Source: Bog-1198 sp963727045 (GTDB lineage Bacteria; Pseudomonadota; Gammaproteobacteria; Steroidobacterales; Steroidobacteraceae). Taken from it: a DNA stretch of 64,000 nt. The translations under genes and the position numbers were made by a program. The notes beneath the pieces are model-generated. The model worked only from the letters and a program-made list of their open reading frames with translations, was not told the origin of the DNA and searched no databases. Where the stretch lies: positions 806,001-870,000 of the forward strand of contig CAVSES010000001.1 in the NCBI GenBank assembly GCA_963727045.1. Direction: 5' to 3'. Numbering within the stretch: the first letter of the stretch is position 1; each line of letters begins with the position of its first letter. This document shows, one piece after another, positions 58,836 to 64,000 of this stretch.

Positions 58836-60848
58836 GTGATCAGGCTTGCTGCGGGATTGCTGCTGGCGCTCATCGCGCTGCAGGCAATGGCCGCCGACGG
58901 CGCGGACCAGGGGCGCCGAATGCTGGCGCCGGACGACTTCTACCGTGTCCTCGATGTGAGCGATCCCCATGTGTCGCCGGACGGATTGTGGGTTGCGTAC
59001 GTGGTGACGGCCAATGACCGTGAAGCCGACGAGGCGAAGAGCGCGATCTGGATGGCGAGCTGGGACGGCGCGCAGCGGTTGGCGCTCACCTCCGCGGCGG
59101 AGGGCACGGGTAAACCCCGGTGGAGCCCGGACGGCCGCTATCTTGCATTCATTGCGACCCCCGCGGGTAGCGACAGGGGCCAGATCATGGTGCTGGATCG
59201 CCGCGGCGGCGACGCCCGGCCGCTGACCCGGGTCAGCGGCGAAATCGGCGAATACGCATGGGCCCCGGACGGCAAGCGTCTCGTATACACGATGACGCCC
59301 GGCGATTCGGGCTCGGCGCCCAAACCCATCGTGATCGACGCGATGCATTTCAAGCAGGACGAAGAAGGATATATCGGCGCCGGACACGCACGGCATCTGT
59401 ACTCCTTGGACGTCGACAGCAAACGCATCGAGCAACTGACCGCCGACCCCGAATTCAACGAGGATCTGCCGGTCTGGTCTCCCGATGGCCGGCGGATCGC
59501 GTTCGTCCGGACGCACGAACACGGTGCCGATCAGGACGGGCGCGAAGACATCGACGTCATGGACGTCCTTCCGGGGGCCATTCCAAGCCGCATGGCGCGC
59601 CCCTATGCGCCCAACACGCAGAGACTTGCGTGGAGCCCCGACGGCTCGCTGATTGCCTATCTGCAAGGTCTCGAACCGAAGTTCAATGCCTACATGCAGG
59701 ACCATCTCGCCGTGGTGCCGTCCGGCGGGGGCGTGTCCCGCCCCTTGACGGACAAACTCGATCGTGCCGTGACGTCGTTCGCGTTCGCGGCGGACTCTGC
59801 ATCCATCATGATCACGGTGGAGGACGATGGTACGGGATATCCGGCACGCATCGATGTGGCGCGCGGCACCGTCTCTCGCGAGGGTGCCTCCGGATCGTTC
59901 GTCGTTTCTGCGTTGTCATCGGCGGCCGGCCACACGGCGCTGCTCGAATCGAGCGACGGCGCGCTCGCGGAGGTGTATGCGCTCGAGGACGGACGTCTGC
60001 GCAAGCTCACCGCCCACAACGACGCTTTCCTCAATGAGCTCTCGCTCGGCCCCGTGGAGGACATACGATTCAAGAGCCCGGATGGCGCCGAGATTCACGG
60101 GATCATGATCAAGCCGCCGTCTTTTGTTGCGGGGCGAAGGTATCCGACCCTGTTGTGGATCCACGGAGGCCCGAATGGTCAGGATGAACATTCGCTGGTC
60201 CTCGACGGCTATCAATTCGAGCCGCAGATGTTTGCGGCCAGGGGCTTCGTCGTCCTGAGGGTCAATTATCGCGGCGGCAGCGGGCGCGGCGTGGCATTCG
60301 CGAAGAGCATATTCGCCGACTGGGGTCACAAGGAAGTCGTGGATCTGCTCGCCGGCGTCGACTATCTGGTCGGGCGCGGCATCGCCGACGCGGATCGGCT
60401 TGCCGTGGGCGGCTGGAGCTATGGGGGCATCCTGACCGATTACACGATCGCGAGCGACCGCCGTTTCAAAGCCGCGATCAGCGGCGCGGGCAGCGCCGAT
60501 CAGCTGGCGACCTTCGGCAGCGACGAATATGTCCTCCAGTACAACAATGAGCTGGGACCGCCGTGGCGCAATACGGCACTGTGGCTCAAGGTGTCATATC
60601 CCTTCTTCCATGCGGACCGGATTCATACGCCGACCTTGTTCGTCGGCGGAGACAAGGACTTCAACGTGCCCATTGTCGGCGGCGAACAGATGTATCAGGC
60701 GCTGCGCACGCTCGGAGTGCCCGCGCAACTCGTTGTCTATCCGGGTCAGCATCATGTGTTCACGCGCCCCAGCTTCGTGAAGGACCTGGCCGATCGCATG
60801 GCGGCGTGGCTCGACCGCTTCATTCAACCCGCTGCGGGAAGCCCCTAA
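58836..60848 (+). CDS. Secreted S9 (prolyl oligopeptidase family) serine peptidase
   Basis: 670 residues from GTG 58836. The N-terminal MIRLAAGLLLALIALQAMAA is a signal peptide. Residues about 30-400 are a beta-propeller with WD-like repeats (KPRWSPDGRYLAF, YAWAPDGKRLVY, LPVWSPDGRRIAF). The C-terminal alpha/beta hydrolase has the nucleophile Ser528 in GGWSYGG, Asp608 in GGDKDFNVP and His639/640 in GQHHVF. It should cleave oligopeptides in the periplasm. It converges with the hydrolase gene that follows, 22 bases away. Confidence 0.88.
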   Translation: MIRLAAGLLLALIALQAMAADGADQGRRMLAPDDFYRVLDVSDPHVSPDGLWVAYVVTANDREADEAKSAIWMASWDGAQRLALTSAAEGTGKPRWSPDGRYLAFIATPAGSDRGQIMVLDRRGGDARPLTRVSGEIGEYAWAPDGKRLVYTMTPGDSGSAPKPIVIDAMHFKQDEEGYIGAGHARHLYSLDVDSKRIEQLTADPEFNEDLPVWSPDGRRIAFVRTHEHGADQDGREDIDVMDVLPGAIPSRMARPYAPNTQRLAWSPDGSLIAYLQGLEPKFNAYMQDHLAVVPSGGGVSRPLTDKLDRAVTSFAFAADSASIMITVEDDGTGYPARIDVARGTVSREGASGSFVVSALSSAAGHTALLESSDGALAEVYALEDGRLRKLTAHNDAFLNELSLGPVEDIRFKSPDGAEIHGIMIKPPSFVAGRRYPTLLWIHGGPNGQDEHSLVLDGYQFEPQMFAARGFVVLRVNYRGGSGRGVAFAKSIFADWGHKEVVDLLAGVDYLVGRGIADADRLAVGGWSYGGILTDYTIASDRRFKAAISGAGSADQLATFGSDEYVLQYNNELGPPWRNTALWLKVSYPFFHADRIHTPTLFVGGDKDFNVPIVGGEQMYQALRTLGVPAQLVVYPGQHHVFTRPSFVKDLADRMAAWLDRFIQPAAGSP

Positions 60849-60870
60849 CGCCAAACGCTTGCAGCTTGAG

Positions 60871-62907
60871 TCACGGCGCGGGCATGCGCGCGGTCACGAC
60901 GGCGTCTCCCACGGTCCCATGGATGGTGGCGGCCGCGGTGGCGGCGCCCTCGGGCCATTCGACTCTGATCTCGCCCTTCTGGCCGTCGGCCGCGGTGAAG
61001 TGCAGTGACGCCCGCACGACGCCGACGCGGCCGGCGGGCTTTTCGATCGTTCCGCCGACCGCCAAGTCTTCGGTCCACCGGACGTCCGTCAACTCCACAT
61101 GCCTCGAGGTCGCGCCGCTCGCGACGCGAAAACTTCCGCCCCGCAAACCCGTGCCGTCTCCTGTGGAATTGCCGCCGAGACGGGCCAGGACGTCGCCGGC
61201 GGTTTGCACCGCCGCGCTGACCCAGCGCCTCTGTGCCGCATCTGCCTGATTGCCCGCAGCCTCGACGGCGGGCTCGAGTTGCGCGGCGTGCAGGACGAAG
61301 CGCGGCACGAGGCGCAGCGGCGGCACTCTCGCGGCACACGCCGTGTCGCCGGGCGTCAATGTCTCGACGAATCGGCGCACGATTTGCGCGGCGCAGGCGC
61401 TGCGTGCGCGCGGCAGCGCATTGACGTGGAAGCTGTTGGCGATGAGGATTTGGGTGCCGTGCTTGAACGCGGCGGCCACCGCGGCGCCGTCGGCCATGGT
61501 GGTGATGCTGTCGAGTTCACCCGAAATGATCAGCGCCGGAACATCGGGGAACTCTGCGTCCGCGGCAACCACGTGGGACGCCGGATGGCTCGACGGCGCA
61601 ACCGGCCATTCGACGCATTGATCGAGAAAGCTGTAGTCGAGCGGCATGCCGCGATATTCGTCGATCGTGAAGGGTGCATAGGTGTCGGGCAGTGCGCGCC
61701 CGCGTGCGGCGAGGGCGCGATCCCGATCCGCCGTGCGAAGCGCGGGCGCGAGGCGCATGTCGAAAATCTGCGGCGGATCCTGGCACATGACGGCGGCCGC
61801 GAGCCCGGCGCTCCACTTCGCGGGGTCCGCAGCCGGATCGCGCGAATCCACCGCGCTGATCGTTTCCGCCATGAGGCGGAGCAACGGCAGCCGGTCGCCG
61901 CCCGTAAACGCTCTCGCAGCTGCATCGAGCTCGCGAACCGTGGCGAATGCCGGCGCGCCGGCAAACATAACGGTGGCGAGGTGCGGGGCATCGGCCGTGA
62001 ATTCCCGCTGCCTGCCGTCGCTGTCGGCGGCGCGGGCCGGGAAGGGACTCGAGCGCAGTTCTTCCAAGACCGGTTGGATGCGCCCGATGGCGCTGCCGGG
62101 AATTTTCGCGCAGGGTTCGAAGCGCCGGCATGCTACGTCGAATTTGTGACGCATGGCCGGCGCATAGCTCGGATACCACGGGTAGTCCGGACCGTTCGTG
62201 GGATAGGCGCCATCGAGCACAACGGAGCGCAGGACATTCGGGTGCCGTATCGCGAATACCTGCTCGAAGTAGGTTCCGTAGGAATCGCCGTACAAATCGA
62301 TCCGGCGGATGTTGAGGGCCTCGAGAATCGCAGCCAGGTCGTCGGCGGCGTACGCGGTGCTGTAGAGCGGCGCGCTGTCGCTCAAACGCCTGCCGCAACC
62401 GGCCACCAATTCGATGGTCCATTCCTTCGCGGTCTGCAGCTCGCGGCAATCGATGGCGCCCGAATGCCCGGTGCCGCGATTGTCCATCAGCAGCAGGTCG
62501 TTGCGCCGCCGCAGCGGTTCGAACAGGGCGAGATAATCGCCGCGTGACCCGGTGGCGGGATAGCCGGGTCCGCCTTCGGTGGCGACCAAGGTTCCGGCAG
62601 GTTCATCCCGGCCGGAATGCGGATAGAACTCGAAATGGATCGAGATTCTTCCCGGCACCGCCCCGGTGGGATCCAGCGGGCGATCGAGTTTGCCGCAATA
62701 GGCGGGGACCGACGAACACGGCCGCAGCTCGATCGATCCCATCAGAAACGGCCGGCGGGCGGACTGAGGCGGGGCGTCGTCGCCCCATCCCACGGAGTCA
62801 ATACCGCTCAGAGCGAACACTGCACACGCCGCCAACGCCACCGGCGCGCCTCTGCGGCGCTGAATGGCTTCTCGTTGCTCGCCCGCCATGGGCGCAAGTC
62901 TACGCAT
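60871..62907 (-). CDS. Secreted alpha/beta hydrolase, tripeptidyl-aminopeptidase-like
   Basis: 678 residues. A basic start and hydrophobic stretch (GAPVALAACAVFALSG) suggest export. TLVATEGGPGYPATGS is the oxyanion segment, LLLMDNRGTGHSG follows, the nucleophile is Ser209 in LYGDSYGTYFEQ, and ISGELDSITTMADG and ANSFHVNAL supply Asp and His. The last about 170 residues form an extra beta-rich domain seen in some members. Family enzymes are proline iminopeptidases or tripeptidases; the substrate is not assigned. ATG 62889 is an alternative start. Confidence 0.8.
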   Translation of the reverse strand: MRRLAPMAGEQREAIQRRRGAPVALAACAVFALSGIDSVGWGDDAPPQSARRPFLMGSIELRPCSSVPAYCGKLDRPLDPTGAVPGRISIHFEFYPHSGRDEPAGTLVATEGGPGYPATGSRGDYLALFEPLRRRNDLLLMDNRGTGHSGAIDCRELQTAKEWTIELVAGCGRRLSDSAPLYSTAYAADDLAAILEALNIRRIDLYGDSYGTYFEQVFAIRHPNVLRSVVLDGAYPTNGPDYPWYPSYAPAMRHKFDVACRRFEPCAKIPGSAIGRIQPVLEELRSSPFPARAADSDGRQREFTADAPHLATVMFAGAPAFATVRELDAAARAFTGGDRLPLLRLMAETISAVDSRDPAADPAKWSAGLAAAVMCQDPPQIFDMRLAPALRTADRDRALAARGRALPDTYAPFTIDEYRGMPLDYSFLDQCVEWPVAPSSHPASHVVAADAEFPDVPALIISGELDSITTMADGAAVAAAFKHGTQILIANSFHVNALPRARSACAAQIVRRFVETLTPGDTACAARVPPLRLVPRFVLHAAQLEPAVEAAGNQADAAQRRWVSAAVQTAGDVLARLGGNSTGDGTGLRGGSFRVASGATSRHVELTDVRWTEDLAVGGTIEKPAGRVGVVRASLHFTAADGQKGEIRVEWPEGAATAAATIHGTVGDAVVTARMPAP

Positions 62908-62917
62908 TCGCGGCGCT

Positions 62918-62942
62918 GTCGTATATGTCGTAAAACATGTCG
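62918..62942. promoter_or_regulatory. GTCG repeats upstream of gbcA
   Basis: In the 102 bases between the hydrolase gene and gbcA, GTCGTA occurs at 62918-62923 and 62927-62932 and ATGTCG at 62925-62930 and 62937-62942. The core ATATGTCGTAAAAC (from 62923) resembles ATATGTCGGAAAC in the gbdR promoter region. GbdR controls gbcA in pseudomonads, so a shared operator is plausible. Confidence 0.45.
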
Positions 62943-63009
62943 CGTCGGGGCATAGGCGCGCGATGGAATATTGCTATCGTGGCGGCATCCGAAGAACCAG
63001 GACTGCCTC

Positions 63010-64000
63010 ATGACCGCGCGCGATGCCATGCTCGATCGACTCCGGGGACGCAATCTGGAGACCGCCCTGGAAAGAGAATTTTACTGCAGTCCGCAGGATT
63101 ACCAAGTCGACCTGGACATGATCTGGTATCGCGACTGGCTGTTCGTGGGCCACGACTGCGAAGTGCTGAATCCGGGAAGCTATCTGACGGTGCAGATCGG
63201 CGAGTATCCCGTCGTCGTCGTGCGCGACCGCGACGGCGCCTTGCGCGCCTTCCACAACACCTGCCGGCATCGCGGTTCGAGAATCTGCTCCGCAGAGCGG
63301 GGGACTGCGCCGCGTTTGGTATGTCCCTATCATCAATGGACGTACGCGCTCGACGGCCGCTTGATCGCGGCACGGGACATGGGGGGCGATTTCGACAAGT
63401 CCCGGCATGGACTCAAGCCCGTGCACTGCGCGAGCGTGGGCGGTTACATTTGGGTTTGTTTGGGGAGCGCTGCGCCGGACTTCGAGCCGATTCGGCGACA
63501 CCTCGAACCCTACCTGCTGCCCCACAAGCTGCATCAAAGCAAAATCGCGTTCGAATCGACCATCATCGAGAAAGCCAATTGGAAACTGGTCTGGGAGAAC
63601 AATCGCGAGTGCTATCACTGCGCCGCCAATCATCCGGAACTGATCAGGACATTCCCGGAAGATCCGACCGCGACCGACGGCGAAGGCGCCGAGTCGAACC
63701 CGAAAACAGCCGCAAAATGGCGGCATTGGGAGTCGATCGGGCTGCCGAGCAAATTCAGCATCTCCGCCAACAACCAATATCGCACCGTGCGCACGCCGTT
63801 GCTCGAGGGAGCCGTCAGCTTCACCATGTCGGGCAAGGCGGCGGTGCGCCGGCCGCTCGCGGATTCCGTCGCGGATCCGGACATCGGCACATTGCTGATG
63901 TTCCACTTTCCGACGACGTGGAATCACGTGCTCGCCGACCACGCCATTTCCTTTCGCGTATTGCCGGTCAGTCCGACCCAGACGCAGTTGACCACCAAAT
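63010..64000 (+). CDS. gbcA: Glycine betaine monooxygenase, Rieske oxygenase subunit (3' end cut)
   Basis: 330 codons are visible from ATG 63010 and the frame is still open at the window edge. The Rieske cluster is bound by Cys85-x-His87 (NTCRHRGS) and Cys105-x2-His108 (VCPYHQW). The mononuclear iron site has Glu200, His203 and His208 in NNRECYHCAANHPE. ISFRVLPVSPTQTQLTTK at the edge is typical of this family. Similarity to P. aeruginosa GbcA is good; stachydrine demethylase is a close alternative. It oxidatively removes one methyl of glycine betaine, giving dimethylglycine and formaldehyde. The reductase gbcB should follow beyond the window. Confidence 0.87.
   Translation, partial: MTARDAMLDRLRGRNLETALEREFYCSPQDYQVDLDMIWYRDWLFVGHDCEVLNPGSYLTVQIGEYPVVVVRDRDGALRAFHNTCRHRGSRICSAERGTAPRLVCPYHQWTYALDGRLIAARDMGGDFDKSRHGLKPVHCASVGGYIWVCLGSAAPDFEPIRRHLEPYLLPHKLHQSKIAFESTIIEKANWKLVWENNRECYHCAANHPELIRTFPEDPTATDGEGAESNPKTAAKWRHWESIGLPSKFSISANNQYRTVRTPLLEGAVSFTMSGKAAVRRPLADSVADPDIGTLLMFHFPTTWNHVLADHAISFRVLPVSPTQTQLTTK

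Noticed and set aside
1..64000. Mobile elements, CRISPR arrays, tRNA or rRNA genes
   Set aside because: No transposase or integrase motifs, no regular repeat-spacer pattern, and no cloverleaf or rRNA segments were recognised on either strand.

Overview
The window is a GC-rich, gene-dense piece of a proteobacterial chromosome. Hopanoid genes, a TonB-dependent receptor, an S9 peptidase, a TPR-sulfotransferase and an aerobic Rieske enzyme fit a soil or aquatic gammaproteobacterium, perhaps Steroidobacter/Xanthomonadales-like. That placement is inference from gene content only. No tRNA, rRNA, CRISPR array, insertion sequence or phage gene was seen.

Most of the window is a quaternary-amine catabolic island. 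Bases 1-6454 hold a partial class-III aminotransferase, two paralogous FAD oxidoreductases, a GcvT-like protein and a PotA-like ATPase in one tightly coupled operon of unknown substrate. Bases 6507-8115 hold a secreted phosphatase-family protein and an exported RidA-like protein. Bases 8318-17260 hold gamma-butyrobetaine/carnitine breakdown: carnitine dehydrogenase fused to a thioesterase, acyl-CoA dehydrogenase, CaiD-like hydratase, ADP-forming CoA ligase, thioesterase and a BKACE-family cleavage enzyme. Three small unknown genes and a frameshifted TetR gene lie among them. Bases 17389-26660 hold choline uptake and oxidation: ChoV, a fused ChoX-ChoW, a remarkable BetI-BetB fusion, BetA, and a PQQ/cytochrome c dehydrogenase with a lanthanide-type active-site signature.

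Bases 26629-30222 (minus strand) are a hopanoid side-chain block (hpnJ, hpnI, hpnL-like). Bases 30524-31579 encode betaine-homocysteine methyltransferase. Bases 32105-43817 hold a corrinoid/tetrahydrofolate demethylation system: hydantoinase-like ATPase, two non-pyrrolysine MttB-family methyltransferases, corrinoid protein, DUF1638 protein, virulence-factor-domain protein, MetV, MetF, MtgA-like methyltransferase and a RamA-like ferredoxin ATPase.

Bases 45066-53964 hold a dimethylglycine dehydrogenase-like enzyme, the sarcosine oxidase subunits SoxB, SoxD, SoxA and SoxG, and a divergent GbdR-type regulator. Then come a TonB receptor, a TPR-sulfotransferase, two peptidase/hydrolase genes and, running off the right edge, the Rieske subunit of glycine betaine monooxygenase (gbcA).

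Together the genes take choline, carnitine and probably gamma-butyrobetaine to glycine betaine. They then offer three ways to remove the first methyl group: oxygenase GbcA, homocysteine methyltransferase, and possibly an MtgB-like corrinoid route. Dimethylglycine and sarcosine are finished by oxidative, folate-linked enzymes to glycine and C1 units.
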